The notes below the pieces were generated by a model, which saw only the letters and a list, made by a program, of their open reading frames with translations, was not told where the DNA came from and made no database searches. Below, piece by piece: positions 36,662-45,180 of a stretch of DNA of 64,000 nt. The position numbers were made by a program, and so were the translations under genes. Within the stretch, counting starts at the first letter, position 1, and each line of letters begins with the position of its first letter. Location: contig CAWJXB010000002.1 in the NCBI GenBank assembly GCA_963846775.1, positions 91,635 to 155,634 on the forward strand, in the 5' to 3' direction. Source of the stretch: CAVYXA01 sp963846775 (GTDB lineage: Bacteria; Verrucomicrobiota; Verrucomicrobiia; Chthoniobacterales; UBA10450).

Positions 36662-37212
36662 GAATCGGAAGTACGCAGGGCGCTCATGGAAAAAGTGTAT
36701 GGATTACCATTCGCCAGTGTGTGATTTCCGTAATCGTAACTTATCGTCACAATGGCTCTATACGTCTTTGGTGCGTCGGCGTTGGAGATATCTGTTACTT
36801 GGATTGTGAGGGTACCTTTTACAAGAATGGTGTTCCCGTTGGGGTCGCTGTATTGGTAGATTGGCCATTGATTGCTGACCGTGTTAGTTGCGGGATCCAG
36901 ATAGCCGATCGTGTGAGTCCCGACGGTCATGTCGTACAGCGGTGGATTATGGGTTGTATCCCTTGGAATCTGCTGCGGATTGCTTTGCGGATTGAAAGGG
37001 CCAAGCGAATCGAACAAATCGACCTGACTCATAACGGCTGCGTAGGCGCCACTTATGTTTCGACTTGTCGCCGCAATTGCATTCATCTTGGTTAAAGTGC
37101 CGATTACACAGGCGACGCCGATCCCGAGGATTCCGAGTGCCACGGCAGTTTCGACTATGGTGAACCCTGCGATGCAGTGTTTGCATGTGCGGGGTGAACG
37201 GTGGGGATTCAC
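36658..37212 (-). CDS. PilV-like prepilin, Verru_Chthon cassette B-like
   Basis: 184 residues, first gene of the cassette. The prepilin leader CKHCIAG is followed by FTIVETAVALGILGIGVACV (Glu at +5), then the long N-terminal helix (IGTLTKMNAIAATSRNISGA) and a small beta domain (VKGTLTIQVTDISNADAPKT). It overlaps the next gene by 4 bp. An upstream promoter is not obvious; 37213-37340 is AT-richer. Confidence 0.78.
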   Translation of the reverse strand: MNPHRSPRTCKHCIAGFTIVETAVALGILGIGVACVIGTLTKMNAIAATSRNISGAYAAVMSQVDLFDSLGPFNPQSNPQQIPRDTTHNPPLYDMTVGTHTIGYLDPATNTVSNQWPIYQYSDPNGNTILVKGTLTIQVTDISNADAPKTYRAIVTISYDYGNHTLANGNPYTFSMSALRTSDS

Positions 37213-37339
37213 GAGGATTTAGTTAGCAATAAACGGACCGAAGAGTATAGAAAATATGGAAAATCTGGGCCTTATACCACCGACTCTCCCAGCGCCGCCC
37301 TTTGCCCACTGGCATGTGCCTTCGACATTTTCCTCCGCT

Positions 37340-37436
37340 ATATAACGCACGCTCACCGGCGAGCGATTTCGGCACAAATTTCAATCACCGGATTTTCTTT
37401 TCCATCTCAACGATCCTGCCTCCTGACACGGTCGCG
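37340..37436 (-). pseudogene. 5' remnant of a duplicated cupin gene
   Basis: Aligns by eye with 32930-33018 around the start of the intact cupin (shared CACAAAT.TCAAT..CCGGATTTT). Only the first codons remain. It directly follows the intact methyltransferase, mirroring the arrangement at 32.6-33.2 kb. Confidence 0.6.
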
Positions 37437-37439
37437 TCA

Positions 37440-38153
37440 TTACTTTTGTTTCCGGACCAACGGAACGGCGACAAAGTGCGCGATGAATCCAATGGCAAAC
37501 ACGATGAGCCCGATGGTTGCGTTCAAAGTTACCGCGATCACCAACTCCGCCAGCCCGAACAACCAGACAAAACTTTCGCCAGCAAACGCCTGACCCCATT
37601 TCGGCTCCCGACCGCCCGAGGGTACGCGCGGCGAAGGCGACGGCCAGAACCGTGGCACTGCCTTCACATAGCCGCGATACGATTCGCCTTGAGTTCTCAA
37701 CAATGCTCCTTCTTCGCGAAAAATGAGGCGATAAACGAAAATCCAGTTGGCCAGCACCAGAAAAATCCAGCCCAAGCTACTGGCCAGGACGCCAATGCCC
37801 GCCGCCATCGGCAAATTGGCGAGATAGAGCGGATTGCGAACATAACGAAACGGGCCGTCAGCCACGAGCGCTTCCGAGTGCTGAGTGGTGTCGTGAACGA
37901 CTTCGGTGCGCAGATACGCGGTCGCCCATGTCCGCAAGGCGGCGGTCAGAAAGACGAGTAACGCACCAACGCCGATGACGATTTGCGAAAACAACTTCGC
38001 TTGGGCACTTCCGCGTTCGATTGCAGGGGCCAGCCAATGCCGCAATGCGGCAGTAAATGGCGTTGGATCGACAGCCGATAATGCAAACCCGACAAAGTAA
38101 ATCGCAGCGATGATCCAGAAGCGCTTTTCAAACTCGAACTTCGTTGCCTCCAC
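37440..38153 (-). CDS. isoprenylcysteine carboxyl methyltransferase (ICMT/PEMT)-like membrane methyltransferase
   Basis: 237 residues with about five TM helices. The SAM-binding signature is GPFRYVRNPLYLANLPMAAG, with RNPLY as core, then a helix (LASSLGWIFLVLANWIFVY) and REEGALLRTQGESYRGYVKA, where the Glu and Arg complete the family motif. Bacterial members methylate unknown lipids or small molecules, not prenylated proteins. The intact partner of a once duplicated cupin-methyltransferase pair. Confidence 0.85.
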   Translation of the reverse strand: MEATKFEFEKRFWIIAAIYFVGFALSAVDPTPFTAALRHWLAPAIERGSAQAKLFSQIVIGVGALLVFLTAALRTWATAYLRTEVVHDTTQHSEALVADGPFRYVRNPLYLANLPMAAGIGVLASSLGWIFLVLANWIFVYRLIFREEGALLRTQGESYRGYVKAVPRFWPSPSPRVPSGGREPKWGQAFAGESFVWLFGLAELVIAVTLNATIGLIVFAIGFIAHFVAVPLVRKQK

Positions 38154-38306
38154 CCGAGCATTTTAGCGACCGCACTATGAATTTCTAGTTCCGGCCTGGG
38201 GAGCACAGGCTACCGAGTTCTCCGCTCTAAAACACGCGCAAACGCGCTTTGATTTCGATTTATCTTTTGGAGATGCGAGGTACAGTTCTCGGCTCGGAGG
38301 GAAATC

Positions 38307-40091
38307 ATGGGAGACGAAATTTTCTTTGCGCGTTACCGGATCTGTCGCGACCCACAGGGCAACCCCGAGGAAGCAGGTCGCGCGGGTGCAGCGATCACTT
38401 ACCGGGGTGTCGACGAGAATTCGAATCAGCCGGTCGTGCTTCAGTTGGTTCCGCTGGCGGCGATCGACCAAATCCGACGCGATGAATTCGAGACGCGCGC
38501 CAAATCACTTTGCGAACTCGACCACGTCAATGTCGCCCGGGTCTTGGCTGCTGGCATTGAGCACGACCATTTCGTTTTCGTGACCGAATACCTGCGGGGC
38601 GAAACCGCCGATGCCTGGGTCGTTGCGCACGGCACAATGGCGGTCGATGCGGTGTTACGCGTCGGTATCCAGGTGGTTAGGGCGACTGCTGCCGCCGCTT
38701 TTCATGGCCTGACCCATCACGCGATTCAACCTTCCAATATTATCATCCTGCGTGGCGAATCTCCCAGTGGCGGATGGCCGTTCATCAAGCTTTTGAATTT
38801 CGGTGCTGCGGCTCTGGAAGTGCATGGCGAAAGCAATCAAGCGCGTGAGCTGGCGCCGGCCGTGATGCCGCAATTCGCCAGCCCCGAACAAGTGGGCAAT
38901 CAGCCAATCGATTTTCGTTCCGAAATCTATTCTCTCGGCGCGACGATGTGTTTCCTGCTCACCGGCGCCGTCCCATTGCCAGGCGGGGACGACCCGAAAA
39001 CGACACGGCCGGGGCGTCGCCGCTTGCCGGAGCTACGATCCATGCCGAAACCGGTCCGGAAGTTGTTATGCGTTATGCTGGCCGAAAATCCTGAGGACCG
39101 ACCGCTCGACCCGGTCGTGCTTGAACGATATATGGTCACGATTTTGGACGAGGTCGAACGACGCCACGCTTTCGCGCGCAAAGTCGGAATCCCGCTGGCG
39201 GCGTATGTCCAGCGTAAGATTGTCCGGTCACCTTCGCGCGTCGCACAAATCGTGCGCGGCGGAATAGCTGCGGCCGCGCTGCTCATGGCCTTGGGCGCTG
39301 TTGGCGCGATTTTCTATCCTAGCTATTTCCATCGCACCCGATCCGTCAAGGAGATCGGAGTCCCGGTCGGTGTGCCGGTGACTGAATCGAAAACTGTTGC
39401 GCCGGCCGCTCCCCCCTTGAGTCCGGCAAACACTGCCTCCGCCGCGCGATCAGCAGCTTCTCCTTCCGCCTCGCAGAGCGCCTTGGCAAGCCGGACACCG
39501 ACTGCGCCGTCTTCTTCATCGTCTTTAGCGTCGCGGCAGGAACCGGCTGCGTCGCAGGCCAAACCAAAAAATCAGCCTATGGCTGCTCCGAATTCAACTC
39601 CGCCGCCGGTCACCCAAATCGCGCGGTCGGATAATCCGAACAGTTCGTCTTCAGCCGGAAGAGGAAACAAGCCCGCGACACCAACGCTGGCGGAGACCGA
39701 TGCGGTTGCGGCACGCGATGACTCTCGCGAGCCCAAACCGCCATCAGAGCAGCCGGATACCGGCGATACATCGTCACTCTCGCGATCCAAAGATCGCGCT
39801 AAAACGCAACCGAAAGTGACGATGCGCTCTCAGACGAAATCCCTGCCTACGGCCTGGTCCCGGCACCGCGAATTTGTAAATGGTCGCTGGACCCGCGCCC
39901 ATTTTATCGGAACGACCCCGCGAGGAAACCTGCTGTTTCGTCTGCCTTCGGGCAAAATCGTGGCCATGACACCCGAACACCGTCAACTGCCTATCGTAGA
40001 TCGCCCCCGCGTCCGACCGCCGCTACCCGAACCGCGAATTTTCTACGGCCCAAGTCCTGACGGTTATCCGCAACCGGATCACGACTACTAG
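38307..40091 (+). CDS. membrane-anchored Ser/Thr kinase-fold protein lacking catalytic residues (pseudokinase)
   Basis: 594 residues; GGAGG precedes the ATG. Residues ~8-285 follow the Hanks kinase fold, but the VAIK Lys is Gln46 (QPVVLQLVPL), the HRD Asp is Ala139 (LTHHAIQPSNIIIL) and the DFG Asp is Asn164 (LLNFGAAAL). The structural parts remain: Asn144, ASPEQ, DFRSEIYSLGATMCFLLTG and the RP near 265. A TM helix (GGIAAAALLMALGAVGAIFY, ~319-338) leads to a Ser/Pro/Thr-rich region and a C-terminal domain (WSRHREFVNGRWTRAHFIGT). So it is a PASTA-like topology with a dead kinase, probably a scaffold or sensor. Confidence 0.85.
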   Translation: MGDEIFFARYRICRDPQGNPEEAGRAGAAITYRGVDENSNQPVVLQLVPLAAIDQIRRDEFETRAKSLCELDHVNVARVLAAGIEHDHFVFVTEYLRGETADAWVVAHGTMAVDAVLRVGIQVVRATAAAAFHGLTHHAIQPSNIIILRGESPSGGWPFIKLLNFGAAALEVHGESNQARELAPAVMPQFASPEQVGNQPIDFRSEIYSLGATMCFLLTGAVPLPGGDDPKTTRPGRRRLPELRSMPKPVRKLLCVMLAENPEDRPLDPVVLERYMVTILDEVERRHAFARKVGIPLAAYVQRKIVRSPSRVAQIVRGGIAAAALLMALGAVGAIFYPSYFHRTRSVKEIGVPVGVPVTESKTVAPAAPPLSPANTASAARSAASPSASQSALASRTPTAPSSSSSLASRQEPAASQAKPKNQPMAAPNSTPPPVTQIARSDNPNSSSSAGRGNKPATPTLAETDAVAARDDSREPKPPSEQPDTGDTSSLSRSKDRAKTQPKVTMRSQTKSLPTAWSRHREFVNGRWTRAHFIGTTPRGNLLFRLPSGKIVAMTPEHRQLPIVDRPRVRPPLPEPRIFYGPSPDGYPQPDHDY

Positions 40092-40220
40092 GTTAAGCGT
40101 CGAAAATCCCATGAGCTCGCCCGAGGCCCGCGCCAAGGGCGCAGCGCAATTTTCGGTGATTTCTAATTTATTACCTCTGCCCCGCGATCTCCCATCTCCG
40201 ATCTCCCGTCCTAAGTTTGC

Positions 40221-41120
40221 TTAGACCGACACTTGTTCCGTGCTGGCCTTCTTTCTGCCGAACAATTTTCGAAACCACGCGGCTATAGCGACCGCGCCGA
40301 TAACAATGAATTTTTTCGCAGCCAAAATGGCGATCCAAAGGCCTTTAAAAAAGCCAAGCTTCGCTGCAACTCCGCCGGCCACGAGCGCGGCTAAACCGTA
40401 GCTGGCGATTTTGTCGCCGGATCTTGCATCGAAATCGGCATAACGATTTCCGGGATTGTAATCAATGGCGGAAAGAATTTTCGGCGAAGCCTTTTCGATT
40501 TCGGATAACTGCGACATCGAAGCCACCGCATTTAAGACGAGCACTCCTCGTCGGCCGAGCATCCGAATGTTGTAATTCAAAGTGTTCTCTGCCGACCCGC
40601 CGAACTTCAGTTCCTTGGCCCAATAAAGCTTGTGCGTGTCGCGTTCGTAGCGCGGAGGCGCCGCCCAGCCGACGAGGTCCATCGTCGGGTAACCCTGCTT
40701 GGCGCGCTCCGGGTTGGCGTCGTGAATGCCTTGCTTCATTTTTTTAAGCAGTTCGTCGTAATTGATTTTCTGGGCGTCATCATCTTTCACATAACCATCT
40801 TTCGCATAGGTAATGATCACAGCCCAGGCATCTCGACTGATCGGACTGACATTCGGCATCAACAGTCCGAGCGGTTGCTCTCCCGGCGGATTGCCCCAAA
40901 GATCGACAATGATCTTGTTGGCATCAGGTCCGTTCAGATAGCGGAAGCCCTCAGGGACGTTCAAAGTGGCCAGTCCGTCATGAAGCACGACCTTGCCCTG
41001 CTGAAAGTTGAGGCGGTCGATCAATGCCTGCGCTTCATCGCGCGATGTTGGACGTGCCCCCGCCAGAACAACGGAAGCCAGCAGAATGGAAACGAAATAT
41101 GCGGCGGCTGATGTTTTCAT
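40221..41120 (-). CDS. DUF2167 membrane protein
   Basis: 299 residues. Signal peptide (AAYFVSILLASVVLAGA), then a conserved extracytoplasmic domain (GLATLNVPEGFRYLNGPDAN, WGNPPGEQPLGLLMP, WAVIITYAKDGYVKDDDA, LVGWAAPPRYERDTHKLYWA, NYNIRMLGRRGVLVLNAVAS). Two C-terminal TM helices follow (YGLAALVAGGVAAKLGFFKG and FIVIGAVAIAAWFRK). This is the DUF2167 layout. Function unknown; in other bacteria such genes are found in envelope-stress settings. Confidence 0.85.
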   Translation of the reverse strand: MKTSAAAYFVSILLASVVLAGARPTSRDEAQALIDRLNFQQGKVVLHDGLATLNVPEGFRYLNGPDANKIIVDLWGNPPGEQPLGLLMPNVSPISRDAWAVIITYAKDGYVKDDDAQKINYDELLKKMKQGIHDANPERAKQGYPTMDLVGWAAPPRYERDTHKLYWAKELKFGGSAENTLNYNIRMLGRRGVLVLNAVASMSQLSEIEKASPKILSAIDYNPGNRYADFDARSGDKIASYGLAALVAGGVAAKLGFFKGLWIAILAAKKFIVIGAVAIAAWFRKLFGRKKASTEQVSV

Positions 41121-41235
41121 AACAAGCCGCCGAGAGTAGCAAGAAGGGGCCCAATTAAAAAAGAAATTTCGATCTGACTAACGGGCAAGTTGGTGAATTC
41201 AATCGCGATAATGAGGTCGTGTAGTTCGGTTCCCT

Positions 41236-42216
41236 TCAGGAAACGCGGCGTTGCTGAACCGGAAGCAGGCCTGCAAGATCGACGACAGTCGGCGACACAG
41301 TTTTTTCTACGAGCTCACCCGCAGCCGTTTTCAACTCATTCCAGCGCGGCAAGTCATAAGGTGGACCAGTGGTGATACGATGGAGCAGACTCCGCCATTC
41401 AACCAGCGCTCGTTCGATATCGCCGTGACGAAGCAGGTCGCCGATGAGTTTATGCTTCGATCGCGGATCAGCCACGAGTTCACGCATCACTTCCGATGCG
41501 CCGGCGCCGTACTGCGTCGGCACGCCCATCACCAGATAGCCCGGATAATCAGCCCGGCCATATACACGCTGACACAAAATCCCAAGCCTTCCGCCCATCG
41601 GGGCATCTTCTCCGGCGAAGCGCGGCCCGGCGCGGATATTTGCGATATCAAACACCAGATCGCCGATCGGATACGTTTCATCTTCCAATGCCGCCGCGAT
41701 GGCGAGCCCTTCGCCTCCATGAAAAAATGAAAAGAGCATTCCTCGCGTCGTCGGTGTGCCATCCGGTTCCACTAAACCAAGATGCCGCCAGGCGTAGGCC
41801 GGCGAGTTCACGATTCCGACCGTCTTATCATGTTCGAGCTGATCGCAGCTGCGGCAAACCTCCGGCAGATTTTCGCGCTCCGGCGGATCGACCAGTGCTT
41901 TGCCTAACGAATCAATGTGCGCATCGATAGGTACGTTCGAGTAATTAATCCGAATCGTAACGGTTCGTCCGCGCGTAACACGATCAACAATTACTCCCGG
42001 CTTAACGAGCTCGGATATGAGCGGGAGAATCTCGGCTTCGAACTTGTTCGGCGCTGAAAACCTCGCGCGTGCTGCTTTGGCTTGTTTAATGTGGACGTTG
42101 AGCAGCGTTGCCCCGTTTCCTTTGTTTACCGGGTTAAAGGTTCGAGCTGCCTGCTCGCGAAAGCGTTCGGAGTTCAGCGTTTGGCTGCTCTCTCGCGCAT
42201 CGCCTTCTTCAACCAC
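41236..42216 (-). CDS. helicase-associated protein, companion of the Ski2-like helicase
   Basis: 326 residues, soluble, no signal peptide. Recognisable stretches are LPEVCRSCDQLEHDKTVGIV with a Cx2C, GMLFSFFHGGEGLAIAAALE and DETYPIGDLVFDIANIRAGP. It overlaps the helicase 3' end by 43 bp, and the HGEGLAIA region resembles C-terminal parts of some long DExH proteins. It is either a separately translated C-terminal half of the same enzyme, split by an old frameshift, or a bound partner. The true start may be an alternative codon closer to 42174. Confidence 0.65.
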   Translation of the reverse strand: MVEEGDARESSQTLNSERFREQAARTFNPVNKGNGATLLNVHIKQAKAARARFSAPNKFEAEILPLISELVKPGVIVDRVTRGRTVTIRINYSNVPIDAHIDSLGKALVDPPERENLPEVCRSCDQLEHDKTVGIVNSPAYAWRHLGLVEPDGTPTTRGMLFSFFHGGEGLAIAAALEDETYPIGDLVFDIANIRAGPRFAGEDAPMGGRLGILCQRVYGRADYPGYLVMGVPTQYGAGASEVMRELVADPRSKHKLIGDLLRHGDIERALVEWRSLLHRITTGPPYDLPRWNELKTAAGELVEKTVSPTVVDLAGLLPVQQRRVS

Positions 42217-43883
42217 TTCACCGGCGCGAGATCACCCGAGGCGAGGATCGTCGCTACCGGGAGTTCTCTTCCATAATGGTTCAGGCTTCGCAGCCGGCAC
42301 AGATTTCCGGTGCCAATCCCTTCGAGCGTGCGGGGCAGGGTCAATGCTCGCCGCCAGCCCCGAATGCTTTCGGGGTTCTCGCGCACAAATGCAACACCCA
42401 GTGTCACATTTTCTGCTGGCGGCTTTGGTTCCCATTCCTCTCTCGAATTCAACATTTCCGTTACACCGCGCCTGACGAACCTGGCCCGCTCGTCTGTTAC
42501 CCATAATCCGCAAGGACGCGGACCAGTTTCGAGCGAATGTTCCACTCCGAGTGGCACCTGCTGCACACTGAACAACGAACGAGTCAATTCCGCGCTGGCC
42601 ACGAACGGTTGTTCGCCGCGTTCGTCAGCTGCATGCATCACACTGATCAAGCTCGGCCAATCAACCTGGGCCGCACGCTTGAGCTGGCGCGGTCGCGCAT
42701 CGCTCAACCGGGGAAGATCATTGGTGTAAAGCGCGTAACCGACTTCGTCTAACCCGCGGCGGCCGGCGCGGCCGAACATTTGCAGAAGCTCATCTGCCTC
42801 GACTTGTCGCTCAAAATTACCGGCGAAATAACGCCGATCCGTCACGATGACGGAACGCATCGAAAAATTAATACCGGCGGCAAGACCCATCGTTGCGACC
42901 ACTACGTTGAGCTGGCCAGATTTCGCCAACCCTTCCACCACGCCGGCCCGGGCAGCATAGCTCAATCCGCTATGATGATACGCCACTCGATTTCGCAGCA
43001 ATTTGGTCAACTCCTTTCCGGCGGCCGCTTCCTGAGACGGCGTTAGTCGCAACGGATCGCGCACCGGCACCGCCGATGCGATTGCCTTCGCGATCTGCTC
43101 CGCAGCGGCTCGGCGCGGAGCAAAGATCAACACGGGAGAAAGCTCCGCGCGAATGGCGCGTCCGACCATTCGCGCCCAAAAATTGCGCGACTGCACAAAC
43201 TGCGAGTCCGGTAATCCGAAGAGATCCGCCTCTTCCAAAGGGACCGGTCGCTCTCGATGTTCGATCAAAACGGCATCGCGACCGATGCGTCGCAGCCAGG
43301 CGACGACGTCTTTTGGGTTCGCCACGCTGCCACTGAGAAACAACAACTGTGTATGTCTTGGAGCGAGCGCGACCGCGAGCTCATAATGCACGCCCCGCAT
43401 CGGATCGCCGAGCATCTGAAATTCGTCCATCACCAACAATCCCGGCCCTTCTCCGCCGAGGAACCGTCCGCGTTGCGTCTCGAGCGTGGCGACAACGACC
43501 CGGGCGTAAAGGTTAAGCGCCACGTCACCGGTGGAAATGCCCACATCCCAACCGCGCGCGCGCCATTCCGCCAGTTTATCATTAGCCAGCGCCCGCGTCG
43601 GAACCGTAAAGACCGCCTGTTCTTTCAGGTTCGGATAAAGGAGCTCAAAGATGTAAGTCTTACCGGAACCGGTCGGCGCCTGCACGACCACATCCTTCCC
43701 CTGCTGCAACGCCCGGACCGCTTCCTGTTGCCACAAATCGGGAATAACCAGCCCAACCGAAAACCCCTGAATCACCGGCAAAGATGTTGCAACGTCGTCA
43801 CGTTGCAATGGCGGCCCTCGCCGCTCATCGACGTGGCCCGAATGAGAGGCGGCTGTATCAGCCGTAGTCGATGCAACGATCAC
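42174..43883 (-). CDS. Ski2-like DExH-box helicase
   Basis: 569 residues. Motif Q/I: WQQEAVRALQQG and QAPTGSGKTYIFELL. Motif Ia: VFTVPTRALANDKL. Motif II: LLVMDEFQMLGDPM (DEFQ instead of DExH). Motif III: LFLSGSVANP. Motifs IV-VI: VAYHHSGLSYAARAGVVEGL, VVVATMGLAAGINFSMRSVI and LLQMFGRAGRRGLDEVG. Members unwind structured RNA or branched DNA; which is unknown here. The C-terminal region expected in full Ski2-like enzymes is shorter and is followed by an overlapping gene that may supply it. Confidence 0.85.
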   Translation of the reverse strand: MIVASTTADTAASHSGHVDERRGPPLQRDDVATSLPVIQGFSVGLVIPDLWQQEAVRALQQGKDVVVQAPTGSGKTYIFELLYPNLKEQAVFTVPTRALANDKLAEWRARGWDVGISTGDVALNLYARVVVATLETQRGRFLGGEGPGLLVMDEFQMLGDPMRGVHYELAVALAPRHTQLLFLSGSVANPKDVVAWLRRIGRDAVLIEHRERPVPLEEADLFGLPDSQFVQSRNFWARMVGRAIRAELSPVLIFAPRRAAAEQIAKAIASAVPVRDPLRLTPSQEAAAGKELTKLLRNRVAYHHSGLSYAARAGVVEGLAKSGQLNVVVATMGLAAGINFSMRSVIVTDRRYFAGNFERQVEADELLQMFGRAGRRGLDEVGYALYTNDLPRLSDARPRQLKRAAQVDWPSLISVMHAADERGEQPFVASAELTRSLFSVQQVPLGVEHSLETGPRPCGLWVTDERARFVRRGVTEMLNSREEWEPKPPAENVTLGVAFVRENPESIRGWRRALTLPRTLEGIGTGNLCRLRSLNHYGRELPVATILASGDLAPVKWLKKAMRERAAKR

Positions 43884-43996
43884 CTTAACCTTGGAAATGC
43901 ATTACTATTAGTGTTAGGAAATCCAGCCCGCGAGATCGACACACATGAAAAAATCGGAGGCTCCTTCTGCCATCGCCAAGCCGATCGGGAATTGTG

Positions 43997-45079
43997 ATGG
44001 ATAGCCTTTCGGTGTTCTTTCTCGCTCAAGGCGAACAATCGGGCGATGAGGTCATGGCGCGGCTAACCGCGTTTATACGCGCTGCCAGGCAAAGTCTGGA
44101 TTTTGCCGTTTACGACATGCGGTTCAGTGATCCGCTTAAAGCTTCACTGAGTTCCGCTTTACGCGAACGCGCAGGCGCAGGCGTAAAAATCCGTTTTTGC
44201 TACGACGGCGACAAACCGTCTCCTCCAAATGTCGCCGCCGGTCAGGACCCGGCTCCATCGGGCACGGGCACCTTTGTCCAATCGTTAGGCTATCCGTGGC
44301 GTCGAATCGCTGGAATGAAATTGATGCATAACAAATTCATCGTGCGCGACGGCGAGTCCATCTGGACCGGCTCGACCAACATGACCGATGACGCCTTTTG
44401 CTTGATGGAAAACAACGTCGTTAAAATCGATTCCGCGCCGCTAGCCAATTATTACCTGGAAGAATTCGAGCAACTCTGGGAGAAAGAAAATTTCGATCGC
44501 ACGGGTGAGTTCCACGCCGATCCGGTGGCGCTGACTTTTTCTGAAGCTCCGGCAGAGGCGCGCGTGATGTTTTCACCGGGGTGCGGATTGGAGATCGATG
44601 CCGAAATCGCGAGACGCGTGCGCGTCGCGCAACGCCGGGTCCGCATTTGCAGCTTGCTGATTAACTCCGGCACACTGATCGGCGAGCTCGGCAATCTCCT
44701 GCGCAACGGCCGTGTCAGGGTGGACGGAATCTACGATCGCACGCAAATGGAAGAAGTTTACGGGCAATGGCAGGGTGTGCCATCCAATCATTGGAAGATC
44801 GGTGCGCTCAGGGAAATCATCACGGGCACCGGGTTAGTCGGCAAAAATTCAACCCCGTACACACCGACGAGCATTCACGATTTCATGCACAACAAAGTGC
44901 TCGTGATCGACGACACCGTGATCACGGGCTCGTACAATTTCTCTCGCAGCGCCGAGTTCAATGCCGAGAACATTCTGTTCATTGAAAGCGCGCCACTCGC
45001 TGAAACCTACAGCGCTTACATCGATCATTTGAAATCGAAATACGCGGTCCCGAATCGCTGCATCATAAGCCGCTCATAG
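43997..45079 (+). CDS. phospholipase D-like (HKD) protein, two motifs
   Basis: About 360 residues. Two HxKx4D sites with following Gly-Ser: MKLMHNKFIVRDGESIWTGS and FMHNKVLVIDDTVITGSYNF. Domain 1 begins RQSLDFAVYDMRFSDPLKAS, domain 2 RVRICSLLINSGTLIGELGN. Two HKD motifs in one chain form a full active site. Members are phosphodiesterases on lipids or nucleic acid. No TM or signal segment is seen. A GTG at 43994 is an alternative start. The stop lies within a copy of the palindromic repeat. Confidence 0.85.
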   Translation: MDSLSVFFLAQGEQSGDEVMARLTAFIRAARQSLDFAVYDMRFSDPLKASLSSALRERAGAGVKIRFCYDGDKPSPPNVAAGQDPAPSGTGTFVQSLGYPWRRIAGMKLMHNKFIVRDGESIWTGSTNMTDDAFCLMENNVVKIDSAPLANYYLEEFEQLWEKENFDRTGEFHADPVALTFSEAPAEARVMFSPGCGLEIDAEIARRVRVAQRRVRICSLLINSGTLIGELGNLLRNGRVRVDGIYDRTQMEEVYGQWQGVPSNHWKIGALREIITGTGLVGKNSTPYTPTSIHDFMHNKVLVIDDTVITGSYNFSRSAEFNAENILFIESAPLAETYSAYIDHLKSKYAVPNRCIISRS

Positions 45080-45082
45080 ATG
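45061..45082. repeat. palindrome family P, degenerate copy
   Basis: CATCATAAGCCGCTCATAGA: left arm intact, right arm diverged; overlaps the end of the PLD-like gene. Confidence 0.5.
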
Positions 45083-45180
45083 GCTTTGAGGCTTCTCGCG
45101 TGTTGAACGTGTGGTGCAGAAGATGTCCTGACCACGAAGCGCAATTTATCCGCTGCGGCGGGTCACTGGCGCCGCGAAGC

